A stretch of DNA of 64,000 bases, from assembly GCF_000021805.1 (NCBI RefSeq), contig NC_011726.1:4434097-4498096 (forward strand), read 5' to 3'. The DNA comes from Rippkaea orientalis PCC 8801 (lineage in GTDB: Bacteria > Cyanobacteriota > Cyanobacteriia > Cyanobacteriales > Microcystaceae). A program made the translations under genes and the position numbers. Shown piece after piece: positions 44,397-53,546 of this stretch; within the stretch, counting starts at the first letter, position 1, and each line of letters opens with the position of its first letter. The notes under the pieces were generated by a model. The model was not told the DNA's origin. It saw only the letters and a program-made list of their open reading frames with translations, and did not search any database.

Positions 44397-46043
44397 CTAA
44401 ATTGCCAATAAAGGGGCGGCATTTAATAACTTTTGTGTATAGGGATGTTTTGGGTGTTTAAATAGGGTTTGTGTATCATCTATTTCGACAATTTTCCCGC
44501 TATTCATAACGGCAATGCGATCGCAGAAAAATTTCGCTACCCACAGATCATGGGTAATAAACAAATAGGTTAAATTAAAGTCGATTTTTAACTCTAACAT
44601 TAAGTCTAAAACCTGTGCCTGAACACTGGCATCTAACATACTAACAGGTTCATCACAAATCACTAATTTGGGTTTAGTAATTAATGCCCTTGCAATAGCT
44701 ACTCGCTGCTGTTGTCCTCCTGATAAATCCGATGGATAGCGATAATAATAGTCATCAACAGGCGTTAATTTAACCCGCTCGAGCATCATTAAAACCTGCT
44801 CTTTGGCTTCTTGTTGGTTGGCTAATTGATGAATCAATAAGGGATCGGCAATACTTTCTCCCACCGTCATTAAAGGATTCAAACAAGCATTAGGATCTTG
44901 GAAGATCATCTGCATTTCTCGACGTTTTTGCCGCAATTCATTAGGCGGAAGCGTTATTAAGTTTTTTCCGAATAATTCTACTGTTCCTCCCGTGGGTTGA
45001 AGAAGTTGTAAAATCGTCCGCGATAGGGTACTTTTCCCACAGCCTGACTCACCCACTAAGCCTAAAATTTCCCCTACTTTTAATTCAAAACTGACTCCAT
45101 CAACCGCTTTAATAACTTTTTTTTCTTTGCTGAAAATTTGTTGAATAAAATTGCCTTCTAAGGTAAAATATTGTTGGAGATTATCAACTTTTAATAAGGG
45201 GATTCCTGACTGAGTACTTTGTCTTAAAGTAGGAGTATTTTGAACTGTTTGTTCTTCAGTGACTTGAACGTGCAAAGCAGCAGCTAATAACGACTTAGTA
45301 TACTCATGGTGCGGATGGTCAAGTAAGTCCTTTATAGACCCCATTTCGACAATTTTTCCCCCATTCATAACCGCTAAGCGATCGCAATATTCCCCGACCA
45401 TCGCCAAGTCATGGGAAATTAATAGCAACGCCATATTTTCTTGCTCACACAAACGGGTCAATTCTTGCAAAATTTCTGCCGCAACGGTAACATCTAAAGC
45501 CGTTGTTGGTTCATCGGCAATAATCATTTTTGGGTTCAACAACAAAGCCAGCGCGATCGCCACCCGTTGTCGCATTCCTCCGCTAAATTCATGAGGGTAC
45601 TGTTGCCAACGGTTAGGGGGGATTTTCACCTTTTCTAAGGTTTCTAAGACCCTTTTTTCGGCTTCACGGCGCGATAATTGGGGTTGATGCGCCTGGAGGG
45701 TTTCTAAGCAATGTTCGCCAATAGTCATTAAGGGATCAAGACGGGTCATGGGATCTTGGAAGACGAGTCCAACGACTTCTCCCCGAAAGCGTCTTAAGGC
45801 TTCTGAGGTCAATTCTAGGACAGATTTTCCCTCAAAGGTAATTTGCCCTTCAATCTGAGTTAAGCTAGGCAAAAGCTTCATAACTGCCCGTCCTAGGGTT
45901 GATTTTCCGCACCCCGACTCTCCAACTAACCCCAACTTTTCCCCACGGTTGAGCGTGAAGGATACATCATCCACAGCCCAATAGTTGCTATGGGGATACT
46001 GAATACGGATTTTGTCTACACAGAATAAGGGGTGACTATTCAT
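44397..46043 (-). CDS. Fused duplicate ABC ATPase for oligopeptide/dipeptide import
   Basis: The 548-residue protein joins two ATPase domains (about 5-275 and 285-548), each with Walker A GESGCGKST, a Q-loop, signature (SGGMRQR and SGGQQQR) and Walker B (IADEPTTALD and ICDEPVSMLD). The N-half resembles DppD and the C-half DppF, as in YejF/GsiA. It should energise a two-permease peptide importer with the binding protein at 47153. No permease genes lie in the locus, so these must be elsewhere. A SLOG protein gene is in between. Confidence 0.92.
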   Translation of the reverse strand: MNSHPLFCVDKIRIQYPHSNYWAVDDVSFTLNRGEKLGLVGESGCGKSTLGRAVMKLLPSLTQIEGQITFEGKSVLELTSEALRRFRGEVVGLVFQDPMTRLDPLMTIGEHCLETLQAHQPQLSRREAEKRVLETLEKVKIPPNRWQQYPHEFSGGMRQRVAIALALLLNPKMIIADEPTTALDVTVAAEILQELTRLCEQENMALLLISHDLAMVGEYCDRLAVMNGGKIVEMGSIKDLLDHPHHEYTKSLLAAALHVQVTEEQTVQNTPTLRQSTQSGIPLLKVDNLQQYFTLEGNFIQQIFSKEKKVIKAVDGVSFELKVGEILGLVGESGCGKSTLSRTILQLLQPTGGTVELFGKNLITLPPNELRQKRREMQMIFQDPNACLNPLMTVGESIADPLLIHQLANQQEAKEQVLMMLERVKLTPVDDYYYRYPSDLSGGQQQRVAIARALITKPKLVICDEPVSMLDASVQAQVLDLMLELKIDFNLTYLFITHDLWVAKFFCDRIAVMNSGKIVEIDDTQTLFKHPKHPYTQKLLNAAPLLAI

Positions 46044-46165
46044 TGCTTATGATTAACGGGTTAATTATTTAATAATATATACAATGTAAGTGTTGTAATC
46101 AAAGTATCAATAGTTGATGGTAATTAATCTGATATGAAATGGATAAAAAAGTGCTACACAAGGCC

Positions 46166-46248
46166 TGTAGGGTGGGCATTGGCCACAGTAATCTATACAT
46201 CAACGTTTTAACCTTTTGGTGGGCATTGCCCACCCTACGTTTATTTAT
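46166..46248. repeat. Family A palindromes (two adjacent units)
   Basis: TGTAGGGTGGGCATTGGCCA (46166-46185) is followed by a unit 46190-46248 that matches 6335-6392 and contains GGTGGGCATTGCCCACC. It lies between the ABC ATPase and the SLOG gene. Confidence 0.65.
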
Positions 46249-46275
46249 AAGCAGTTACTTAATTACTGGGTGATT

Positions 46276-47010
46276 TCAAGATAGTTTCCTCTGTAGTTCT
46301 TGGGCGATTAAATCTAAATTTTGATTAAGTTTAATAATATGCAATAATCCAGAGTCAATCAAGGGGGTTGCTCGTTCATCAGCCATGTCTCCCCTCATTG
46401 CGGAAGCTAATTGATCAGCCGTGCGACCACTCCCTCCCAAAACAAAGGTAGGACGACCTTCTTTGACGCTATAGGCAACATCGCGCCAAGTAATTTCTCC
46501 CCCATTAACCACTAAGGTGACTGATGGCAAGCCATTGGATAATAAACTCGGCAAATGGGCTAACCAAGGGGACTCATCACCCCACTGAGTCCCTGGAACT
46601 AAGACAAAATGGGTATGATGGGGGGCTAAAAAGGCAGCATCCACCAAATAGGGAGAAGCGTGGGGAAGTTGGACAGTGCCCAAGGCAGCTACCCCAATTA
46701 ACGGAAAGGTTCCCTTAATTTTATCCCTTGCTTGGCCAATTAATTTCATAATTCCCGCATCAGTCCCCCCATCTACCACAATGACCCCCAAAGATTCAGC
46801 TAACGGGGCTAAAATTTCCACAAAAATCTGTTCTAAGCGAGTCATATCTGTGGGACTAATTTTACTCGCTCCACCGACTAAGACTAAGGTGGGGTGAAAC
46901 TCATGAAACCCCAACTGTTTTAGTGCTTGATGAAGATGATTCCATTGCTCAACTTCGATAACATCTGCTGTTTGTCCATCGGCAAAGGTATATTTAAAGG
47001 GCTGTTTCAT
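46276..47010 (-). CDS. SLOG/LSDAT-family nucleotide-ligand-binding protein
   Basis: The 244-residue Rossmann-like protein begins with KYTFADGQTADVI. The pattern TLVLVGGASKISPTDMTRL, VVDGGTDAGIMKLIGQAR and FVLVPGTQWGDESPWL fits the LSDAT group of the SLOG superfamily (related to the N-terminal domain of TRPM channels), which is proposed to bind or produce nucleotide-derived signals. No enzyme activity is known. It sits in line with the peptide-binding protein and ABC ATPase on the same strand, about 140 bases after the former. The link to transport is unproven. Confidence 0.78.
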   Translation of the reverse strand: MKQPFKYTFADGQTADVIEVEQWNHLHQALKQLGFHEFHPTLVLVGGASKISPTDMTRLEQIFVEILAPLAESLGVIVVDGGTDAGIMKLIGQARDKIKGTFPLIGVAALGTVQLPHASPYLVDAAFLAPHHTHFVLVPGTQWGDESPWLAHLPSLLSNGLPSVTLVVNGGEITWRDVAYSVKEGRPTFVLGGSGRTADQLASAMRGDMADERATPLIDSGLLHIIKLNQNLDLIAQELQRKLS

Positions 47011-47078
47011 GGATGGAGGTTCGGCTAGGGTTTCACGTCAACAGGAAAAGTTTTTCAGTCCCTCAATAATAATTATAC

Positions 47079-47152
47079 CCTCAGTTCGGGTTAAGAATTT
47101 TAGGTAGTTTTGATGAGAAGACAATTAGACTCTTATCCCGAACTCAGGTTAA
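47079..47152. repeat. Inverted-repeat element, family C (copy 2)
   Basis: CCTCAGTTCGGGTTAAG at the left and CTTATCCCGAACTCAGGTTA at the right are imperfect inverted ends. Copy 1 is at 40444-40540. Its right edge abuts the stop codon of the binding protein gene. Confidence 0.65.
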
Positions 47153-48808
47153 TTACTTTGTTCCCCGACTAATTGTCCAAAAAGGAAAAGTTTGACTAGG
47201 ATTAATTGTGATCCCATTAATATTATTTTGAGCAAAGGCATATTCTTTGGTTTGCCAGAGGGGAATAAAAGGAACATCTTCGGCTAAGATAGTTTGAATT
47301 TCTTTGAAGATCGCTTGGCGTTTTTCGGGGTTGGCTTCACGACGTTGTTGATCGATTAATTCATTGATGCGATCGCTGTAATAAAATGACCCTTGGGCTT
47401 GCGATCCTCCTTCACTACACCCTTGTTCTGGGCTGCCTTTGGCACAATGTAAGAAGGGATAAATATAGTTATCGGCATCCAAAAAGTCGGGATACCAATT
47501 GGATAAAGTCGCGGGATATAATCCTTGGGCAAGGTTCTTAAAAAAGGCTGCTGAGGCAATACTATTGGGTTGAAATTCAATGACTCCTCCTAAGTCCCGT
47601 TTGCCTAATTCTTTGAGAATAGCAGCAACCTGACTGGCATTGGTGGAACTAGAAGTGTGCCAGATTTCAACAGGGACGGGCTTCTCGGCAGAATATCCCG
47701 CTTCTGTCAGGAATTTTAGGGCTTCTTCTTTATTAGCATCCCCATAACGGTCTTTAAAGACGGGTTGTGAGGCTTCAAAGGCGTTTGGAATCATACTGTA
47801 GAGGGGTTCTCCTTGACCTTGCAAAACCCGATCTATGAGTAATTGACGGTTCATTAAAGCGGCGATCGCTTGACGAACGGGTTTATTTTTGAGGGAGTCA
47901 CTGTTAAGATTAAGTGCCATAAAGGCGATCGCGGTTCCTGGGGCTTCAATAACTTGTCCCTGTCCTTGAGTGGCTTGTTCTTTGAGGGCTTTGATCTGTT
48001 GCGCTAACAAAGATTGATAGGCGACATCAACGGCTTTTGTTTTAAAGGCATTAAATAAATTAGCGGGGTTATCGGGGTAAATTTGTAGGTTAATTCCCTG
48101 GTTTTTCGGTTTTTCTCCCCAGTATTTGTCAAAGACCTCTAACTGCACTGAATCACTGCTAAAGGCTGCTAATTTGTAAGGACCGGTTCCCACTAAGCGA
48201 TCGGGTTGAAACTTTCCTGCCCCAATTTCGTAGGCTTTTGGAGACACCGCAGCAGCCCCAGGATAGGCTAATAGGGCAGGGAAGGCGGAAAAGGGTTTTT
48301 TCAGGGTAATGGTGATTTCATAGTCTCCTGTGGCTTTTACCGTGTCGATGGTGTCTGCTAACAAGAAGGAGGGTTTACCGCCATTTTTCATGAAGCGTTC
48401 TAAGGAAAATACCATCGCTTCGGCGTTAAAAGGAGTGTCGTCGTGGAAGGTGACTCCTTGACGGAGGGGGATGGTATAGGTTAAGCCATCGGCACTAATT
48501 TTAGGCATTTCGGCGGCTAATTGGGGCTTTAGGGTTGTGGTTCCCAGTTCGTAGCTATAAAGGGTATCGGTGAGGTTATAAATAAGGATTAAGCCGGATA
48601 ATTCGTAGCTATCGGCGGGATCGATGGTGCGGGGTTTGGCAATGGTTCCGATGGTGATGCGATCGCTATTCGGTGGCGTTCCCTGGATAGGTTCGCTAGT
48701 CTTTTGTTGGTTACAAGCGACCGTTAAGAAAAAACATAGACTAAACAGGGCAAAAAATCGTCCTAATCGCCCCAATTGTTTAAAATTTAAGGAAAAACAG
48801 TTAATCAT
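47153..48808 (-). CDS. Peptide ABC transporter solute-binding lipoprotein (SBP_bac_5)
   Basis: The ATG at 48808 gives 551 residues; a GTG 12 codons upstream is less likely. A lipoprotein signal with lipobox LTVAC is followed by a family-5 solute-binding fold: TIGTIAKPRTIDPADSYEL, a TYTIPLRQGVTFHDDTPFNA segment (hinge region of DppA/OppA proteins) and GTGPYKLAAF. It probably binds peptides or a nickel/opine-like ligand at the cell surface and hands it to a permease. It heads the SBP - SLOG - ATPase set. Confidence 0.92.
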   Translation of the reverse strand: MINCFSLNFKQLGRLGRFFALFSLCFFLTVACNQQKTSEPIQGTPPNSDRITIGTIAKPRTIDPADSYELSGLILIYNLTDTLYSYELGTTTLKPQLAAEMPKISADGLTYTIPLRQGVTFHDDTPFNAEAMVFSLERFMKNGGKPSFLLADTIDTVKATGDYEITITLKKPFSAFPALLAYPGAAAVSPKAYEIGAGKFQPDRLVGTGPYKLAAFSSDSVQLEVFDKYWGEKPKNQGINLQIYPDNPANLFNAFKTKAVDVAYQSLLAQQIKALKEQATQGQGQVIEAPGTAIAFMALNLNSDSLKNKPVRQAIAALMNRQLLIDRVLQGQGEPLYSMIPNAFEASQPVFKDRYGDANKEEALKFLTEAGYSAEKPVPVEIWHTSSSTNASQVAAILKELGKRDLGGVIEFQPNSIASAAFFKNLAQGLYPATLSNWYPDFLDADNYIYPFLHCAKGSPEQGCSEGGSQAQGSFYYSDRINELIDQQRREANPEKRQAIFKEIQTILAEDVPFIPLWQTKEYAFAQNNINGITINPSQTFPFWTISRGTK

Positions 48809-48875
48809 TATTTTGAGAGTCACTAAGTCAGCACTGATGCTCACTGACCGATTATTTTAAGAGATAGTTTCTTGA

Positions 48876-49250
48876 TTACGCTTGAGAATTACTGTCTTTT
48901 TTGAGTAAATAATTACAAATTTGTTCTAATCTTTCAACGGCTCCACCAATGGACGCTAAATCTTCTGTAACGGCAGCTAAACGTTCTGCTGTTTGCGCTT
49001 GAACATTGGCTAACATTTCCATACTATTCATCATTGAGCGTTGATTTTCTATGAGCAGACGTTGGGATTCAAATAAAGCATCAATTTGACTTTGAGTATG
49101 ATTAATTTGTATCTGAGTTGTCTCGCGTAATTCGTCTATTTGATTTTGACTATTAATTTGACGTTCATTTAACAGTTTTAGCGATTGGAAAATATCTGAT
49201 AAAGCCGTTTCTATAAGTCTTTCTATTCTATCTAGTCTTTCTTCACTCAT
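48876..49250 (-). CDS. Small coiled-coil protein of unknown function
   Basis: The ATG at 49250 (MSEERLDRIERLIETAL) gives 124 residues; the TTG twelve codons upstream adds an atypical extension. Almost the whole chain is predicted coiled-coil with a heptad pattern (ERLDRIERLIETALSDIFQ, then repeated Gln-rich IDELRETTQIQINHTQSQID). This type of short protein is frequent in cyanobacteria next to unrelated genes. Function unknown. Confidence 0.65.
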   Translation of the reverse strand: MSEERLDRIERLIETALSDIFQSLKLLNERQINSQNQIDELRETTQIQINHTQSQIDALFESQRLLIENQRSMMNSMEMLANVQAQTAERLAAVTEDLASIGGAVERLEQICNYLLKKDSNSQA

Positions 49251-49491
49251 AATGTTTTGCCTGAAATAATCTAATTTTATCATCAATTTTCATGATTGTC
49301 TCATCTAATTTTCATCTAATTCTCATCATTTTGAACTCAAGAACTTAGGGTAAGTAGAAAATAAGGGAAAAAAGTAGAAAAATGGTTGACCAAACCATAG
49401 TATTACCGAATTATTGAAATAATTATTGGGACTGACATATCAAGTTTTATGTATATATACTAAAAGAGAAGTTCATCCACTGTTTAGGGCC

Positions 49492-50775
49492 ATGACTAAA
49501 CAACTTAGTTTCAAACAAAATCGTCCCTCTATAAATAATATAATGCCAGCCACACCCATTAAAATGTTATCCAATCTCAAAAAGGGTCAAAAATTGAGAA
49601 TCGCCCTTTATTCCCACGATACCATGGGATTAGGACATAAACGCCGGAACCTATTGATTGCCCAAAGTTTAGCATCTTCCGCGCTCAATGCTGACATTTT
49701 AATGATTAGTGGAATGAGTGAAATGACGCAAGTGGGAACTCATCCTAACATTGAATATTTAACCTTACCTGCACTTTATAAAACTTCTGAGGGAGACTAT
49801 CAAGCGCGTCGTTTAGCGATGTCCCTCGACGAAATTATTCATTTGCGATCACAGGTTATTCGTACAGCAATTAAGAATTTTCAACCGGATGTTTTTATTG
49901 TTGATAATGTTCCGAGGGGAGCAATGGGAGAACTAAATGACACCTTAAAATATCTCCGCAATCAAGGTAACACTTTATGTATTTTAGGGTTACGCGATAT
50001 TTTAGATACCCCAGATGTTATTAATAGAAATTGGAAAAAAGTTAACAATGAAAAAGCCATTCGCCGTTATTATAATGCCCTGTGGGTTTATGGTGATCCA
50101 ACGGTTTATAATTTAGTGAAGGAATATCAGTTTGAACCGGATATTGCTCGCAAAGTTTATTATACAGGATATCTCGATCAACGAATCAGACGGAACTATT
50201 CTCAAACAGAACAAAAACAGTCCCTAACTCTTTCATCAGGACGGTTAGCCTTATGTTTAGTCGGTGGGGGACAAGATGGAAGTAACTTAGCCGAAACCTT
50301 TGCTCAAACGCAATTACCAACTAATATGCAAGGTGTCATTTTAGCAGGACCCTTGATGCCGCGTCACTTGCGTCAACAGCTAAAAGAATATACAGCCAGT
50401 CGTCCCAATTTACAGGTATTAGACTACGTTTCTGAACCCACTTTTTTACTAGAAAAAGCTGATATTGTTGTCGCAATGGGAGGCTACAACACGACTTGCG
50501 AGATTTTATCCTTTGAAAAACCTTCCTTAATTGTTCCTCGTATTGAACCAAGGGAAGAACAATTAATTAGGGCGCAACGGTTACAAGAATTAGGGTTAGT
50601 TGATATGTTACACCCTAATCATCTTACCCCCCAAGCATTAAGTCAATGGTTATCTCAAGAAGCTAAAACCCCAAAAGTCCATCAAACCCTTGATTTTCAA
50701 GGCTTAAACCGGATTCCCCAATTGGTAGCAGAAATGTTAGATACAACCTTGTTTCAACATCTAAAAGCCAGTTAA
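49492..50775 (+). CDS. GT-B glycosyltransferase (GT28/MurG-like)
   Basis: ATG at 49492 gives 427 residues; a TTG at 49426 and an ATG at 49543 are alternatives and the choice is uncertain. The N-half has LRIALYSHDTMGLGHKRRNL, a GHxxR-type acceptor loop found in MurG/GT28-like enzymes. The C-half has the donor-binding pattern VAMGGYNTTCEILSFEKPSL, then VPRIEPREEQLIRAQRLQE. The product is unknown. It is the first of a same-strand series: two GT4 enzymes, an ABC exporter and an APH-like kinase. Confidence 0.83.
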   Translation: MTKQLSFKQNRPSINNIMPATPIKMLSNLKKGQKLRIALYSHDTMGLGHKRRNLLIAQSLASSALNADILMISGMSEMTQVGTHPNIEYLTLPALYKTSEGDYQARRLAMSLDEIIHLRSQVIRTAIKNFQPDVFIVDNVPRGAMGELNDTLKYLRNQGNTLCILGLRDILDTPDVINRNWKKVNNEKAIRRYYNALWVYGDPTVYNLVKEYQFEPDIARKVYYTGYLDQRIRRNYSQTEQKQSLTLSSGRLALCLVGGGQDGSNLAETFAQTQLPTNMQGVILAGPLMPRHLRQQLKEYTASRPNLQVLDYVSEPTFLLEKADIVVAMGGYNTTCEILSFEKPSLIVPRIEPREEQLIRAQRLQELGLVDMLHPNHLTPQALSQWLSQEAKTPKVHQTLDFQGLNRIPQLVAEMLDTTLFQHLKAS

Positions 50776-50838
50776 ACAAGTAAAGTAGTAATCAGTCAAT
50801 TGTGAGTGGAATTAACATCAATGAGTGAGGAAAAAATT

Positions 50839-52089
50839 ATGCGTATTGGCTATGTCGTAAAACGCTATCCCCGTTATTCAGAAACCTTTGTGGTTAATGA
50901 AATTTTAGCCCACGAAAATGCGGGTTTAACTATCAACATTTTTGCCCTACGTCCTCCTTGTGATACCCATTTTCAAAATTGTATCTCACAAGTTCGTGCC
51001 CCTGTTACCTATATCCGTAAACCTGTTGAAGGACGGATGAGTGAGTCCCTTAATAGTACTTCTCCGACGGCTGCTAGTTATTTTTGGGCAGAATTACAAG
51101 AATTAGGACAGGTAATTCCTGATTTTTGGCAAAAACTAGCAATTGCCCAAGGAGAACGCGCCAGTACTGTCTATCAAGCTGCTTGGTTAGCCAGAGAAGT
51201 CCGGTTACGGGGAATTAGCCATCTACACGCCCATTTTGCCTCAGTTGCTACCAGTGTCACCCGTTTAGCGGCACATTTTGCGGGGGTTCCCTACAGTTTT
51301 ACTGCCCATGCTAAGGATATTTTCCATGAAAGTGTTGATTTTGACGATATGACGCGAAAATTGCGAGATGCGTCTAGAGTGGTGACAGTGAGTGACTATA
51401 ATAAACAATATCTACAACAAACCTATGGAAAAGTCGCCCAAAATGTTGAAAGAATTTATAATGGTTTAAATTTATCTGAACTCAATTATCAATCTCCTGA
51501 AAATCGTCCTTCTCGCATCATTTCTGTGGGGCGTTTAGTCGAGAAAAAAGGGCTTTCAGTTTTAATCAATGCCTGTGCCTTATTAAAACAATGGGGCTGT
51601 CACTTTCAGTGTCAAATTGTTGGAAATGGCAACTTAGAAACTGCATTAAATCAACAAATTGAAGCCTTAAAATTGCAATCTTTTGTAAAGATAATGGGAC
51701 CTCGACCTCAAAATGAAGTTTTTGAGTTAATCCAAGAAAGTGCCGTATTTGCTGCCCCTTACTTAATTGGAAAAGATGGCAATAGAGATGGTTTACCCAC
51801 CGTATTATTAGAAGCAATGGCGTTAGGAACCCCTTGTGTAGCAACAGATGTTACGGGTATTCCTGAAATGATTAGACATCAACAAACAGGGTTAATAGTT
51901 CCTCAAAATAATGCTGAAGACTTGGCTATTGCGTTGCGAACCTTATTAACTGATAAGACTCTCAGAGTTCAATTATCAAGTAATGCAAGGAAGTTGATGG
52001 AATCTGAGTTTAATATAACTCATAATTCTGCTGCCTTACGAGAGGTATTTATCTCTTCAAATCATCAACTATTAGCCGTCAATTCCTAA
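50839..52089 (+). CDS. GT4-family glycosyltransferase (WcaL-like)
   Basis: The ATG at 50839 (MRIGYVVKRYPRYSETF) is preceded by GAGG at a good spacing and is chosen over the earlier ATG and GTG starts, giving 416 residues. The N-terminal part resembles colanic-acid GT proteins (PRYSETFVVNEILAHENAG). The C-terminal donor site has RIISVGRLVEKKGLSVLI and EAMALGTPCVATDVTGIPEM with the E-x7-E motif. It transfers a sugar from a nucleotide donor. It lies 63 bases after the GT28-like gene. Confidence 0.87.
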   Translation: MRIGYVVKRYPRYSETFVVNEILAHENAGLTINIFALRPPCDTHFQNCISQVRAPVTYIRKPVEGRMSESLNSTSPTAASYFWAELQELGQVIPDFWQKLAIAQGERASTVYQAAWLAREVRLRGISHLHAHFASVATSVTRLAAHFAGVPYSFTAHAKDIFHESVDFDDMTRKLRDASRVVTVSDYNKQYLQQTYGKVAQNVERIYNGLNLSELNYQSPENRPSRIISVGRLVEKKGLSVLINACALLKQWGCHFQCQIVGNGNLETALNQQIEALKLQSFVKIMGPRPQNEVFELIQESAVFAAPYLIGKDGNRDGLPTVLLEAMALGTPCVATDVTGIPEMIRHQQTGLIVPQNNAEDLAIALRTLLTDKTLRVQLSSNARKLMESEFNITHNSAALREVFISSNHQLLAVNS

Positions 52090-52158
52090 TAATAGTAGAC
52101 AATGCCCACCTGGCAAGTCTTATTGGCAAGAAAAACAACTAAAAAGAGGTAATAAAAA

Positions 52159-53331
52159 ATGCGTATCGCTTATATTTGTGCTGATCGTGGTATTCCCGTT
52201 TTTGGACAAAAAGGTTGTTCCATTCATGTCCAAGAAGTCATTAGAGGTTTCCTGAAACAAAAAGCAGAAGTCCATTTATTTACTCCTCGTATTGATGATA
52301 ATTCTCCTGAAGATTTAGCCGAAGTCAAACTTCATGCACTCTTACCTATTCCTAAAGTTAATCAAGAAATACGCGAAAAAATGGCTCTTTCTACGAATGC
52401 CCAAATAGAAAGCGAATTAGAATGGCTTGACCCCTTTGACTTCGTCTATGAAAGATATTCATTATGGAGTTATAGTGCCATGGAATACGCTCAAAGAAAA
52501 GGCATTCCAGGCATTTTAGAAGTCAATGCACCCTTAATTTTAGAACAACGTCAACATCGCGGTTTAGTTCATTTAGAAGAAGCAGAAACCGTTGCTAAAA
52601 GAGTCTTTAATGCTGCAACTGTTATTATTGCTGTTTCTGAAAACATCAAAGATTATCTAACTCAATACGTCAAAGACACCAATAAAATCAAGGTTATTCC
52701 TAATGGTGTCAACCCCCATCGCTTTATCCCTAAAATGGATAATAATCCCTCATCGTCTGAGTTCACTATCGGGTTTGTCGGATCACTAAAACCGTGGCAT
52801 GGTTTACCCATTTTAATCGAAGCTTTTGCCCAATTTCACAACAATTATCCCCACAGCAAACTATTAATTATTGGGGATGGACCCGAACGCGATCGCCTAC
52901 TGCACGAAATTACTCACAAAAATCTACAATCGGTCGTAGAATTGACAGGGGCAGTCTCTCCTCATCTTATCCCCTCATTATTAACCCAAATAGATGTAGC
53001 CGTTGCTCCCTATCCCCCCATGGAGAATTTTTACTTCTCTCCTCTGAAAGTCTATGAATACATGATTGCGGGTTTGCCTGTGGTAGCAAGTCGCATCGGA
53101 CAACTGAGTGAACTCATCGAAGACGGGAGTAATGGGTTATTATGTCCCCCTGGTGACGTAAATGCCCTAGCAACTGCCTTGGAACAGTTATGGCGATCGC
53201 CCGAACTTCGTTATCAATTAGGAACCCAAGCACGTCAAACCATCCTGGCTAATTATACCTGGGATCAAGTCGTACAACGCATTCTTCAGTTAGCTGAACA
53301 CTCAAGGAACAGACACCTCCTTGTATCGTGA
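52159..53331 (+). CDS. GT4-family glycosyltransferase
   Basis: The 390-residue protein starts at MRIAYICADRGIPVFGQKG with a GAGG ribosome site. Both lobes of the GT-B fold are present, with the donor site FTIGFVGSLKPWHGLPILIE and the terminal EYMIAGLPVVASRIGQLSEL segment with E-x7-E. It is 69 bases downstream of the previous GT4 and likely in one transcript. The sugar is unknown. About 215 bases separate it from the exporter gene, a gap containing the heptamer repeat. Confidence 0.87.
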   Translation: MRIAYICADRGIPVFGQKGCSIHVQEVIRGFLKQKAEVHLFTPRIDDNSPEDLAEVKLHALLPIPKVNQEIREKMALSTNAQIESELEWLDPFDFVYERYSLWSYSAMEYAQRKGIPGILEVNAPLILEQRQHRGLVHLEEAETVAKRVFNAATVIIAVSENIKDYLTQYVKDTNKIKVIPNGVNPHRFIPKMDNNPSSSEFTIGFVGSLKPWHGLPILIEAFAQFHNNYPHSKLLIIGDGPERDRLLHEITHKNLQSVVELTGAVSPHLIPSLLTQIDVAVAPYPPMENFYFSPLKVYEYMIAGLPVVASRIGQLSELIEDGSNGLLCPPGDVNALATALEQLWRSPELRYQLGTQARQTILANYTWDQVVQRILQLAEHSRNRHLLVS

Positions 53332-53493
53332 TAACCTGTTCATCATTTAATTTGGTCGTCGAGACTCAGAGGGAGAGAGGGTGAGGGGCAGATAAAATTA
53401 ACTTCTGCCTGTTCCCTTCTGCTATAAGTTTTAAAATCCCCTTTAAGTTTTTAAAAATACTGTTTAGTTTTTAAAAACTATTGCCTATTCTCT

Positions 53494-53534
53494 ATTCCCC
53501 ATTCCCCATTCCCCATTCCCCATTCCCCATTCCC
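53494..53534 (+). repeat. Heptanucleotide tandem repeat ATTCCCC
   Basis: Five full ATTCCCC units and one partial ATTCCC run from 53494 to 53534, 12 bases before the exporter ATG. This is of the short tandemly repeated (STRR-like) class known in cyanobacteria. Copy number may vary between strains and, through spacing or RNA structure, affect translation of the exporter. Confidence 0.85.
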
Positions 53535-53546
53535 TTAAATACCTAA

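Noticed and set aside
46524-46897. Plus-strand open frames opposite the SLOG gene
   Set aside because: They lie wholly antisense to a gene with clear family signatures and have no ribosome site.
53494-53534. Tandem repeat as a CRISPR array
   Set aside because: The units are 7 bases and directly adjacent without spacers, so it is a microsatellite-like repeat.
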